This document shows positions 47,488 through 55,317 of a DNA stretch of 64,000 nt, piece by piece. Under the pieces are notes generated by a model that did no database searches, had not been told where the DNA came from, and saw only the letters and a program-made list of their open reading frames with translations. The DNA is from Legionella quateirensis (GTDB lineage Bacteria; Pseudomonadota; Gammaproteobacteria; Legionellales; Legionellaceae): positions 121,582 through 185,581 of the forward strand of contig NZ_LNYR01000006.1 of assembly GCF_001467955.1 (NCBI RefSeq), written 5' to 3'. Numbering within the stretch: the first letter of the stretch is position 1; each line of letters begins with the position of its first letter. The translations under genes and the position numbers were made by a program.

Positions 47488-49422
47488 TTATGTTGGAGCA
47501 CCCAAATAATCCAAGCACACAGCACTATTTCTAGCCGCCTCTAGTTCTCCAACCGTTAAAATAGGGCGACCCAGACCTCTCAGATACTCAAACATCAATT
47601 GACGTGAGCTCTCGTTCAAGCTCAGATTAGGAGAATGTAAGGCCTCTTTAAAGGCATCGATAATACTACTGACCAGTTTTAAACCAGTCATTGAAATGGT
47701 TACCTTTGAATTATCTGCCCTACTAACAAACGCATAAAACAACACTGAGCGTCCTGGCTGGTTCAAATTAATGTGAATTAATCTGTTTCCAATATGATTA
47801 ACACAATTATCCAGAAAAATAGTCCTGGCTCTAGTTAAGTCATACAACTGCAGTAAAATTCTCAAACTGGCTTTATCCTGAGGATCGAATTTCTTCAATA
47901 AATTAGTAAAAAGTATATTCACACGAAAGCGTTTCAATAAATCACTGCAATTCTGCGCGTAGGTCTGGACTAAATCATCAAGAAAATGATTAATATACGG
48001 CGTTATAACAGGGCTAGTCGGCTTAAAATGCAATAAGGCATGCAGCATTAATTCAGGTTCATACCAAAATATATCAAGCTTATCCAATCTTCCTTGTCCT
48101 ACATACTCATACCACATCGTTGTAGAATAAAAATGTGAAATCCACGAAAGTATACCCTTTCTTACAGGAGCCGGAGCAAAAAAACGTTCCTTCACCAATA
48201 AATAGTTGCCCTCTAAATCATGCTCTCTGTTTTCAGTTAGTGCAGGTAAAAAATAGTGATAAATTTCCTTCGCCTCGGGAAAAACATAATTGTCCTGATC
48301 CCATAAACTGATTGTCCCTCCGATAAAAGGCCACATTTCAAAGGCAGTAGTCATCAAAGATACAATTAAGCAGTAACATTGATGCAAATGATCATTATAA
48401 GGTAAAGAAGAAGATGCTACAGGCTGACTGCTGCTACTGCTGCTGGATTGGTGATCCGGCAAGGAGCTGTATACAAATTCCAAAACCCCAAGAGAACTCT
48501 TCAATGCTGGATGCATGCGATATAGCCATAACAACAATGCTTCAAGCAAATTATCCAAATCATAACCACGAGACATATTTATAGCGATTAAAAAGTCCAG
48601 TAAATAATAGTCCCGCGATTGAAAAGAAATGTGTTGTCCATAAAAATAATTAATATTATTTAAATCGCCGTGTGATACGAGCTTAAAAAAATCTTTGGCA
48701 GCTTTTTTAAAAGTCGCATACTCTGCCCCGGAAAATTTCAAGATATAATATTTTTCTACCAACCCTAATAAACGCGGTACTAACTCAAAAGGCATTTCCC
48801 CCTTATCCAAAAGATGAGGAAAAACTTTTCTATTCATAAAATCCCAGAAGTTTACAAATACTTCACTGCCGATTTTAAATTCACCATTAGTTTGTTTACA
48901 GGATTTTAATCTGCTTAGCTCGTCTATGGTTACCAGATTTAATTTGGTATTTGAGATATCCCGATAAGTAGACAGCCTTAATCCATTATTTAACAAATGC
49001 TCACAAAACCCTCTCTTACGGTACAGAGTTTTTCCTCCATGCCCTACATAAAAGTTTTCCATTCGGGTTGTTTCAGTTAAAAAAGTTAAATTGTTGAAGT
49101 CTTTGAAGTTAGTTATAGAAGGAATCAATATCTGATAAAGGTGCTTTTTGGTATACTCAGCTAACTCCTGGGCAAAACAAATCCATATCTGATTTACCCC
49201 TTGGCAGTTCAACGTATAATCATCTTCAGTATCAATTACACTGATCCAGCGTTCTTTATATGATTTCAATAAAAACTGGACATCTGCAGTACTAATAGTA
49301 TCCTCTGGATTTCTATCTTTAAACTGAGCAATGATGGATTTATTTAATCGGGTATCACAGGGAATTAATGTACCTGACGCTCCTAATTCCTGTATAAGCT
49401 GTATCACTCTGAGCACTAACAT
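47488..49422 (-). CDS. hypothetical 644-residue protein, putative effector
   Basis: I do not recognise this protein. It is 644 residues, cytoplasmic-looking (no signal peptide), leucine- and aromatic-rich and mostly alpha-helical, with a low-complexity serine run near residues 320-340 (HQSSSSSSSQPVASSS) separating two helical halves. No clear catalytic motif stands out. Its size, lack of bacterial homology that I can recall, and position next to another effector-like gene suggest a Dot/Icm substrate. The C-terminus is not glutamate-rich (ARNSAVCLDYLGAPT). Confidence 0.5.
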   Translation of the reverse strand: MLVLRVIQLIQELGASGTLIPCDTRLNKSIIAQFKDRNPEDTISTADVQFLLKSYKERWISVIDTEDDYTLNCQGVNQIWICFAQELAEYTKKHLYQILIPSITNFKDFNNLTFLTETTRMENFYVGHGGKTLYRKRGFCEHLLNNGLRLSTYRDISNTKLNLVTIDELSRLKSCKQTNGEFKIGSEVFVNFWDFMNRKVFPHLLDKGEMPFELVPRLLGLVEKYYILKFSGAEYATFKKAAKDFFKLVSHGDLNNINYFYGQHISFQSRDYYLLDFLIAINMSRGYDLDNLLEALLLWLYRMHPALKSSLGVLEFVYSSLPDHQSSSSSSSQPVASSSLPYNDHLHQCYCLIVSLMTTAFEMWPFIGGTISLWDQDNYVFPEAKEIYHYFLPALTENREHDLEGNYLLVKERFFAPAPVRKGILSWISHFYSTTMWYEYVGQGRLDKLDIFWYEPELMLHALLHFKPTSPVITPYINHFLDDLVQTYAQNCSDLLKRFRVNILFTNLLKKFDPQDKASLRILLQLYDLTRARTIFLDNCVNHIGNRLIHINLNQPGRSVLFYAFVSRADNSKVTISMTGLKLVSSIIDAFKEALHSPNLSLNESSRQLMFEYLRGLGRPILTVGELEAARNSAVCLDYLGAPT

Positions 49423-49561
49423 CTAAAATAACAATCCTTTACAAAATCAAAATTGGACACAGTATAACTGTTCAATAAATAACAAATCCTAATAATACCC
49501 TAATCCAGGAACCAAGATAAGCATTTCTATCAAATAATCAATAATAATGCTAATGTTGTAC

Positions 49562-49725
49562 TAGGGGCTGTTGACATTTTCAATTTCGACGTCCCGCGAC
49601 TTGTTCGCGGGATCCAGTTCGATCTTGATGAATACATTATGTTTGTAAATGATACTTGATCTCTGGATCCCACGAACAAGTCGCGGGACGTTGGAAATAA
49701 ATAGATGAATTGTCAACACACCCTA
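49562..49725. mobile_element. MITE-like element (164 bp)
   Basis: Imperfect inverted arms of about 55 bases (49562-49617 and 49663-49725) begin TAGGGGCTGTTGACA and TAGGGTGTGTTGACA and share ACGTCCCGCGACTTGTTCG and GGGATCCAG. They flank about 45 bases. No gene. The outer end resembles that of the element at 54306. Confidence 0.75.
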
Positions 49726-49934
49726 AAGGATGACTCATGAACTTAATAAAATGGAACAGTATAAATTATAACCCTGAGGCTCTCATTTCATAATGTAACA
49801 CAACTTTTATGACCCATTTCGATGGGATGCCGACCAAAAGTCTTATAGTATTAAAGTGTATATTGAATATCATTTTTTTAGCTCTGACGATGCGATGATG
49901 ATTGAGCAAGTTTAAGTTATTTCTGGGGAACGTC

Positions 49935-50354
49935 ATGACATTATATATATATTGGTTTTTGCTGGCTTTGATTCTACTTGGTCTGGAGATGGCAACTGGA
50001 ACGTTTTATTTATTAATCGTAGCTATTGCGATGGCTGTTGGTGGTACCTTCGCTTTATTTGGTATGACGTTTTCGGCGCAACTCGCACTGGCAGGATTGG
50101 CAAGTTTCGCGGGTATCGTTGTGTTGCGCCGCTGGAAGAGCAAACATACTTCTGATGCATCAGCTCTAAGCCTGGACATTGGTCAGCCAGTAGAAGTGTT
50201 AACCTGGAAAGATGATGGAACGGCACGTGTCTTTTATCGCGGTACAGAATGGAATGCAGAACTGGAAACAAAAGAGATTGGGCATGAAGGTGGTTTTTAT
50301 ATAAAGGATATACGAGGTTCTGTTCTTATTTTATCAATTCGAAAACCGATTTGA
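49935..50354 (+). CDS. NfeD-like membrane protein
   Basis: About 139 residues from the ATG at 49935, with GGGGAA upstream. Three N-terminal membrane helices (YWFLLALILLGLEMATGTFYLLIVAIAMAVGGTFALF) and a C-terminal OB-fold (LDIGQPVEVLTWKDDGTARVFYRGTEWNAEL). NfeD-type proteins pair with stomatin/prohibitin-family proteins in membrane microdomains. Adjacent stomatin gene supports this (usual pair ybbK/ybbL, qmcA/nfeD). Confidence 0.9.
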   Translation: MTLYIYWFLLALILLGLEMATGTFYLLIVAIAMAVGGTFALFGMTFSAQLALAGLASFAGIVVLRRWKSKHTSDASALSLDIGQPVEVLTWKDDGTARVFYRGTEWNAELETKEIGHEGGFYIKDIRGSVLILSIRKPI

Positions 50355-50381
50355 CTTACTGATTAACTGTATGGAGGCATT

Positions 50382-51287
50382 ATGGAAATTGCACTGTTGA
50401 TTTTGATTGTAGCCGTTATTTTTATCGTTACGGCACTCAAGGTTGTGCCACAACAAAATTCCTGGATAATTGAACGACTGGGAAGGTTTCATGCGGCCTT
50501 ATTACCCGGATTGAATGTCGTCATCCCGTTTATCGACAGAGTCGCCTACAAACATATGCTCAAGGAAGTCCCTTTGGATGTTCCCAGCCAGATTTGCATC
50601 ACTAAGGACAACACACAGTTACAAGTAGACGGTATTTTATATTTTCAGGTAACTGACCCCAAACTTGCATCTTATGGCACCAGTGATTATGTGTTGGCGA
50701 TTACTCAGCTCGCTCAAACCACGTTGCGCTCAGTGATAGGAAAAATGGAACTGGATAAAACATTTGAAGAGCGAGAACACATTAATGCAGCTGTCGTTGC
50801 CGCACTTGATGAAGCAGCTACGAGCTGGGGTGTGAAAGTATTACGTTACGAAATTAAAGATTTAACCCCGCCCAAGGAAATAATACACGCAATGCAGGCT
50901 CAGATTACTGCAGAACGTGAGAAGCGAGCCTTAATCGCCGCCTCAGAGGGTCGCAAGCAGGAGCAAATTAACATAGCCACCGGTGAACGAGAAGCATTTA
51001 TTCAGAGATCAGAAGGTGAGAAACAATCTGCAATTAACCGCGCACAAGGTGAGGCTGAGGCCATTAAAGCAGTAGCTTCGGCAAATGCCCAAGCCATTCA
51101 ACAAATTGCGCAGGCCATACAATCAACCGGTGGTATGGAAGCAGTTAATTTCAAAGTGGCAGAACAATATGTAGAAGCTTTTGCTCGTGTTGCAAAAGAG
51201 GGCAATACACTCATACTACCAGGCAACCTGGCAGATCTGGGAGGATTAGTTGCGACGGCCATGAGTATTGTAAAAAGTAAAAAATAA
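50382..51287 (+). CDS. qmcA: SPFH (stomatin/prohibitin) family protein, QmcA-like
   Basis: 301 residues. A single N-terminal membrane helix (LLILIVAVIFIVTALKVVPQQNSWIIERLGRFHA) leads to the SPFH domain (DVPSQICITKDNTQLQVDGILYFQVTDP... VIGKMELDKTFEEREHINA) and a C-terminal coiled coil with Ala/Glu repeats. SPFH proteins form large membrane-bound rings and often regulate proteases. Pairs with the nfeD gene. Confidence 0.92.
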   Translation: MEIALLILIVAVIFIVTALKVVPQQNSWIIERLGRFHAALLPGLNVVIPFIDRVAYKHMLKEVPLDVPSQICITKDNTQLQVDGILYFQVTDPKLASYGTSDYVLAITQLAQTTLRSVIGKMELDKTFEEREHINAAVVAALDEAATSWGVKVLRYEIKDLTPPKEIIHAMQAQITAEREKRALIAASEGRKQEQINIATGEREAFIQRSEGEKQSAINRAQGEAEAIKAVASANAQAIQQIAQAIQSTGGMEAVNFKVAEQYVEAFARVAKEGNTLILPGNLADLGGLVATAMSIVKSKK

Positions 51288-51326
51288 TCTTTAAAAGGGA
51301 TATAAGTATTATAAAAGCCTTATTTA

Positions 51327-52523
51327 TCATGCAGTTAATGTGAGTTTTAAGGAAACAGCGTCATGAGTATTATGATTGACACCAGTTATGATATTCTGCG
51401 CTGTTTTGATATTAATAAGTTCATTCTGGTAGAACGCATGGCCATAACTGAAATCCATGCTTAGATTTTCCAAAATTTGGTACCCAACTGAAGAACCAAC
51501 AGTCAAACTATCACCTGTACCTATTTGAAACCTCCCGTTTGAAGGGGACTGATTATAGGTTCCCGCTACTCTGAACTTCCATTTTGACGACAAATTATAA
51601 ATAGTTCCCAGGGTCAAAAGCCAACTGTTGTAAAAATTATAGTCTATACGAGCCTTAGGAACGATAAAGGCCCGACGTCCCGATTGAGTTGCAAAATTAT
51701 AAATATAAGCCTCTTTAAATATATTCCACTGGAGGTATTGAATGGTTCCTATAAAACCAAGTTTTTCATTTAGAAAATGACTTAGCGAGAGAACACTTCT
51801 CGCAGGAGTCCAGAATTTAAAATGAAAATCATCCGAAGAAATAAACTGCGGGCTGGTTATTGTGCTGGTACCATGAAAATGATAAGTAATAGCACTGCGA
51901 TAATTAAAACCCAAAGTGGTACTTTTACTCATTTGAATCAAAATCCCCAAATCACCTCCTAAACTATTTGCTTTACTATTATTCAGACTTCGGCTATCAG
52001 GAATATTTAAACGGGTCACGCCTGAAACAGGCTCTTGAATTAAGTGGGCATGAGTAATATTAAGATTTCCTCCTATTGAAAGGAATTCATTGATTTTAAT
52101 GCCAATCGCCGGTACTAAATCCACATCTTTAGTTTGATTACGTGCCTGAACGTAACGAAGAACAGAATGATCATCCAGATCCCGATCAAAATCATTGGCT
52201 ACGATAGCAAAACCTGCAGCGAATTGATCATTTATGGGGAGACTGACGTACATGGAAGGTAAAGAAAAATTTGATTTTGACGTGACTGTTCCGAACTCGG
52301 TAATACCAAACGGTACTTGTTGAGCGCTCCCGGTAAATTGAGATTGTGCTCGTGCCAGTGTGCCCAAAAGGATAAGTTGCTGATGAGGAATAACAGTTAA
52401 AGCTGCCGGATTAAAATAAACAGCGGTAGCGTCCTTAACTACAGCTGCTCCAAGTGTTTGTTCAATAAACGAGGCATATAATGACCCGCTTAATAACAGA
52501 AGCCCTAAAGTCACATAACGCAT
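51327..52523 (-). CDS. FadL/OmpP1 family outer membrane transporter
   Basis: About 398 residues from the ATG at 52523, whose N-terminus is a clean signal peptide (RYVTLGLLLLSGSLYA). The family's start of the mature protein (FIEQTLGAAVVKDATAVYFNPAALTVIP) is recognisable, with the 'A....ata.yFNPA' motif of the FadL hatch. C-terminal strands end in DAVSLKLTLTA. FadL channels import hydrophobic molecules such as long-chain fatty acids. Stand-alone gene. Confidence 0.87.
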   Translation of the reverse strand: MRYVTLGLLLLSGSLYASFIEQTLGAAVVKDATAVYFNPAALTVIPHQQLILLGTLARAQSQFTGSAQQVPFGITEFGTVTSKSNFSLPSMYVSLPINDQFAAGFAIVANDFDRDLDDHSVLRYVQARNQTKDVDLVPAIGIKINEFLSIGGNLNITHAHLIQEPVSGVTRLNIPDSRSLNNSKANSLGGDLGILIQMSKSTTLGFNYRSAITYHFHGTSTITSPQFISSDDFHFKFWTPARSVLSLSHFLNEKLGFIGTIQYLQWNIFKEAYIYNFATQSGRRAFIVPKARIDYNFYNSWLLTLGTIYNLSSKWKFRVAGTYNQSPSNGRFQIGTGDSLTVGSSVGYQILENLSMDFSYGHAFYQNELINIKTAQNIITGVNHNTHDAVSLKLTLTA

Positions 52524-52680
52524 GATACCTTTTGATCTTGCCATCAACGTCCAGGTTAAAGATATGCCCATGTTCTGATTGTAAGATCATTTTTGAGGTA
52601 ACAGACACTTAAGTCAATATGTATTGTATAACATAGGATATTTTTTGCTTCACTTATGCAGTTATAGTAAATTAAAATTT

Positions 52681-52808
52681 AAAAGTCTTATATATCTGTT
52701 TTAATTGAAATTTTGCAGATAATTTTTTTTGCTGGTTTAATCAATAAAATTTGGTTGCTCTAATTGACTCCCTGGCGCAAGCGATTGCTCATGCTTTACA
52801 GGAGATCG
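52681..52808 (-). repeat. inverted duplication, left copy
   Basis: About 128 bases that recur reverse-complemented at 53909-54034 with about 91% identity. Read on the minus strand it contains the end of a coding frame (SLAPGSQLEQPNFID then stop at 52737) and about 55 bases of 3' non-coding sequence. Confidence 0.92.
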
Positions 52809-52922
52809 TTTAAATTTTAATTTACTATATTTCTTGCTGCGGCATCGGGCGCTCCTTAACTGCATGCTCACTTGGGCTGTTGCTATCGTCCTCGGTATTG
52901 TGAACGTACTGTTGAGCCAACA
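52737..52922 (-). pseudogene. frameshifted C-terminal coding tail of the downstream-truncated gene
   Basis: After the TAA at 52923 the minus strand still looks coding. A shifted frame reads NPYLMLAQQYVHNTEDDSN and SPSEHAVKERPMPQQE, then the original frame resumes as KYSKLKFKRSPVKHEQSLA, ending at TAA 52737. Two compensating single-base changes would rejoin them; the first is simply explained by loss of one C from a CCCC run. Confidence 0.7.
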
Positions 52923-53690
52923 TTAAATAGGGTTAAACCCTTTTAATGCAGCTGAGTTTTGTGCATCAAGAGCTTCTCTCAGGATATCTCTTTCAATAAA
53001 GTTAATTCTTTTGGCAAGAGAACCCTGGTTATTCTCTAGGGGAATAAGTTTAAGCACCTGAATTAATTGTGGAACATCTTTAATAACGCCGCTATCAATA
53101 GCTCTGACGACGTCTGCAATTTCCTTAGTATGGTGTCTATTCCAATGACCAGAAAAAAACCGTGCAATAGATGAATCACCCTTAGTGTAATCATTTAATA
53201 ATTCTCGAGCTACTCTTAAAGGCCCTTCGCTGTGGAAGCAATTTGCAATTTCAATATAAGATGCTGGCCGTGGGAGAACTTTTTCGGAAAGTACTTCTTT
53301 CGTATAAGGGGTATAGGATAGACTTGATTGAAACAACGCGTTTATTTCCTTTATGAAACTTTTTTGAAAAGCTACTATTCTCTCGATAGGATTTGATAAC
53401 AATTTGTTGTCTTCAATATCTTCCTCAAGGTCTTCATATATCGAATCTAAGGTTGGGGAAGCTATATCTAATTTTTTGTACATATCTCTAAATGGCATTA
53501 TTGTCGAAATATGGGTTATTGGTGAAAACTCCCGTTGAAAATAATGGGCGGTTGCTCTAAAAACCAAGATGTCGAAATCCGCTTGATTAATTTTGGGCTG
53601 TATGGTCTTATGTTCTTCATTTCGTACCTTAAAGGAGTTCAAATACTCGATACCGGTTTGCTTCTTTTCTTTAGCTCGAAACATAAACAT
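52923..53690 (-). CDS. hypothetical protein with GHWNRHH region, 3'-truncated
   Basis: 255 residues as it stands. The C-terminal region (LLNDYTKGDSSIARFFSGHWNRHHTKEIADVVRAIDSG then GSLAKRINFIERDIL) matches, from memory, a helical domain (DUF5617) that recurs at the C-terminus of many Legionella proteins. The N-terminal half is charged and helical with no catalytic motif I can see. It ends NPI-stop, but coding-like sequence continues downstream, so the original protein was about 60 residues longer. Possible effector; evidence is compositional. The ATG at 53684 is an equally good start. Confidence 0.6.
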   Translation of the reverse strand: MFMFRAKEKKQTGIEYLNSFKVRNEEHKTIQPKINQADFDILVFRATAHYFQREFSPITHISTIMPFRDMYKKLDIASPTLDSIYEDLEEDIEDNKLLSNPIERIVAFQKSFIKEINALFQSSLSYTPYTKEVLSEKVLPRPASYIEIANCFHSEGPLRVARELLNDYTKGDSSIARFFSGHWNRHHTKEIADVVRAIDSGVIKDVPQLIQVLKLIPLENNQGSLAKRINFIERDILREALDAQNSAALKGFNPI

Positions 53691-53890
53691 GTTTTACTCC
53701 TAGATTAAAATTTTTTAACTACTTAACCTCCTATCAATCGATTAACTCAACTTTATTCTGTACAGTACCAGATTAAAAAATGGAGACCTGGTTAATCAAA
53801 TATCGAAGGTAAATTCATTAATTAATTCATTCTATATAAGTAAAATGAGCTGAGTATTAAGTTTGGGGTTAATTTTTTAATAATCGTTAT

Positions 53891-53980
53891 ATGAAATTTA
53901 TATTAAAACAATCTCCTGAAAAACATGATCAATCGCTTGAGCCAGGGAGTGAATTAGAGCAACCAAATTTTATTGATTAA
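53891..53980 (+). pseudogene. duplicated C-terminal fragment, right copy
   Basis: A 29-codon plus-strand frame whose last part (QSPEKHDQSLEPGSELEQPN then FID) parallels the tail encoded on the minus strand at 52737-52810. In 75 coding bases six differ and five of these change the residue. No upstream coding region remains in this orientation. It is an orphaned gene end. Confidence 0.7.
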
Positions 53981-54034
53981 ACCAGCAATAAAAATTATCT
54001 GCAAAATATCAATTAAAACAAATATAAGACTTTT
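53909..54034 (+). repeat. inverted duplication, right copy
   Basis: Reverse-complement partner of 52681-52808, about 91% identical over 128 positions with one two-base gap. Includes both the coding tail and the following non-coding sequence (ATTAAACCAGCA onward). Confidence 0.92.
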
Positions 54035-54112
54035 AAAAATTAATTAACTGTACGTGAACTGCATGGAGGATATACGCTATAGTAAAATGAACATCTTTTG
54101 ATAGAGAATGCT

Positions 54113-54307
54113 ATGGCAGACGTGATTAATCTAAATAAGAAAAGAAAAGCTAAAAATAAAGTAAAAAAGGAAAAAAAAGCTTCTGAAAATCGCGTTAAAT
54201 TCGGAAGGACCAAAAAAGAAAAGCAGATAGAGCAACAAGACGATGAACGCAACCAACGACATCTGGATGGTCACAAATTGGAACAAATAGAAAAAAATAA
54301 AGACTAG
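54113..54307 (+). CDS. DUF4169 family small basic protein
   Basis: 64 residues, highly charged. MADVINLNKKRKAKNKVKKEKK, then ASENRVKFGRTKKEKQIEQQ and RHLDGHKLE, follow the DUF4169 pattern (N-terminal 'dvinLr.aRKa', middle 'NR..fGrtk.ek', C-terminal 'LDGH.le'). Function unknown. The stop codon TAG (54305-54307) coincides with the first bases of the repeat element that follows. Confidence 0.8.
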   Translation: MADVINLNKKRKAKNKVKKEKKASENRVKFGRTKKEKQIEQQDDERNQRHLDGHKLEQIEKNKD

Positions 54308-54894
54308 GGGCTGGTGACATTTCACCGTCCCTACCCCATTATCGTCACCCTCCGCGAAGGCGGAGGGTCCATTTTTTATCATTTTGTTTGTGATTCACAT
54401 CACTGCTCTATTCATGTGTACCCAAACCCTTTTAATCAATTTGAATAGAACAATAGTATACAACGTTCCCTGCTTTATAAGTTGCAATGTACTGATATGT
54501 ATATATTTTTATGGGTTTTTAGTATCGGACTTACCATACATGGACCCTCCGCCTCCGCGGAGGGTGACGGGAGCCGCAGAGAGTGAGGGAAGCGCAGAGA
54601 GTGAGGGAAGCGCAGAGAGTGAGGGGAGCCGCAGAGAGTGAGGGAGCCGCAGAGAGTGAGGGAAGCGCAGAGAGTGAGAGGAGCGCAGAGAGTGAGGGAA
54701 GCGCAGAGCGTGAAGGAAGCGCAGAGCGTGAAGGAAGCGCAGAGCGTGAAGGAAGCGCAGAGCGTGAAGGAAGCGCAGAGCGTGAGGGGAGCGCAGAGAG
54801 TGAGGGGAGCGCAGAGAGTGATATATAAAAGATTATAATCGTTCAGAGATAAACCCACAGCACATAGGCAGAAGGTAAAATGCTTACAGCCCCT
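54306..54894. mobile_element. composite element with 21-base terminal inverted repeats
   Basis: AGGGGCTGGTGACATTTCACC at 54306-54326 and the complement of AGGGGCTGTAAGCATTTTACC at 54874-54894 match at 16 of 21 positions. Inside are two inverted palindromes (CGTCACCCTCCGCG...GGAGGGTCCA at about 54342-54371 and 54540-54570) and an 18-base tandem repeat array. It carries no transposase. Its end resembles that of the element at 49562. Confidence 0.65.
54568..54831. repeat. 18-base tandem repeat array (about 14 units)
   Basis: Units follow GGAAGCGCAGAGAGTGAG, with block variants GGGAGCCGCAGAGAGTGAG early, GGAAGCGCAGAGCGTGAA in the middle (five consecutive units) and GGGAGCGCAGAGAGTGAG at the end. 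One or two units differ in length by a base. The array is open in several frames because the unit length is a multiple of three, which creates spurious reading frames. Likely a variable-number tandem repeat. Confidence 0.9.
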
Positions 54895-55317
54895 TAAAAT
54901 CCCAAGCTGAAGCACTCTTTCCTTATTTTTGAATATCAACTCTTGTACGTATCTCTATACATCTTAATTTATTCAAGTAAATAAATAGATAAAGCTCCTT
55001 TCGCTCAACACATTAAATCATTCAAGCCTGTTCTTCTGATTAAACCGCTTTAGGTTTCAACTCATTGGTACAGACGATTCTAACTTTTATGCTCCCCGAA
55101 TGAACTCAATAATTTTTCTTAAACAAATCAAAGAGCTATTAAGAAAGAGAGCATTTTACCCTTTTTGCAGAATAAAAAATAAAAACGATATACACATTGT
55201 GCATACCTCATACATCAATTAACTTCCATTCGTCACTCAGCATTAATCCTGAACAAATAGAATAAGAAATAACAGACAAAGACCTTTCTTTGTACTTCAT
55301 GTGTCAGGAGAAAGAAA
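54895..55317. other. AT-rich leader of the 1301-residue gene
   Basis: No gene seen. It presumably contains the promoter; AGGAG precedes the start codon by about nine bases. No repeat or RNA gene recognised. Confidence 0.4.

Noticed and set aside
52960..52980. Programmed -1 frameshift at GGGTTTAACCC
   Set aside because: The codon phase GGG TTT AAC does not give the X XXY YYZ slip pairing in the zero frame; a lost C in a C-run explains the reading frame better.
54568..54831. CRISPR array
   Set aside because: Units are contiguous 18-base tandem copies without unique spacers and no cas genes are nearby; it is a simple tandem repeat.
54384..54939. Protein-coding genes within the tandem array (both strands)
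   Set aside because: Open frames arise because the unit is 18 bases; the products are pure low-complexity repeats and lack conserved starts.
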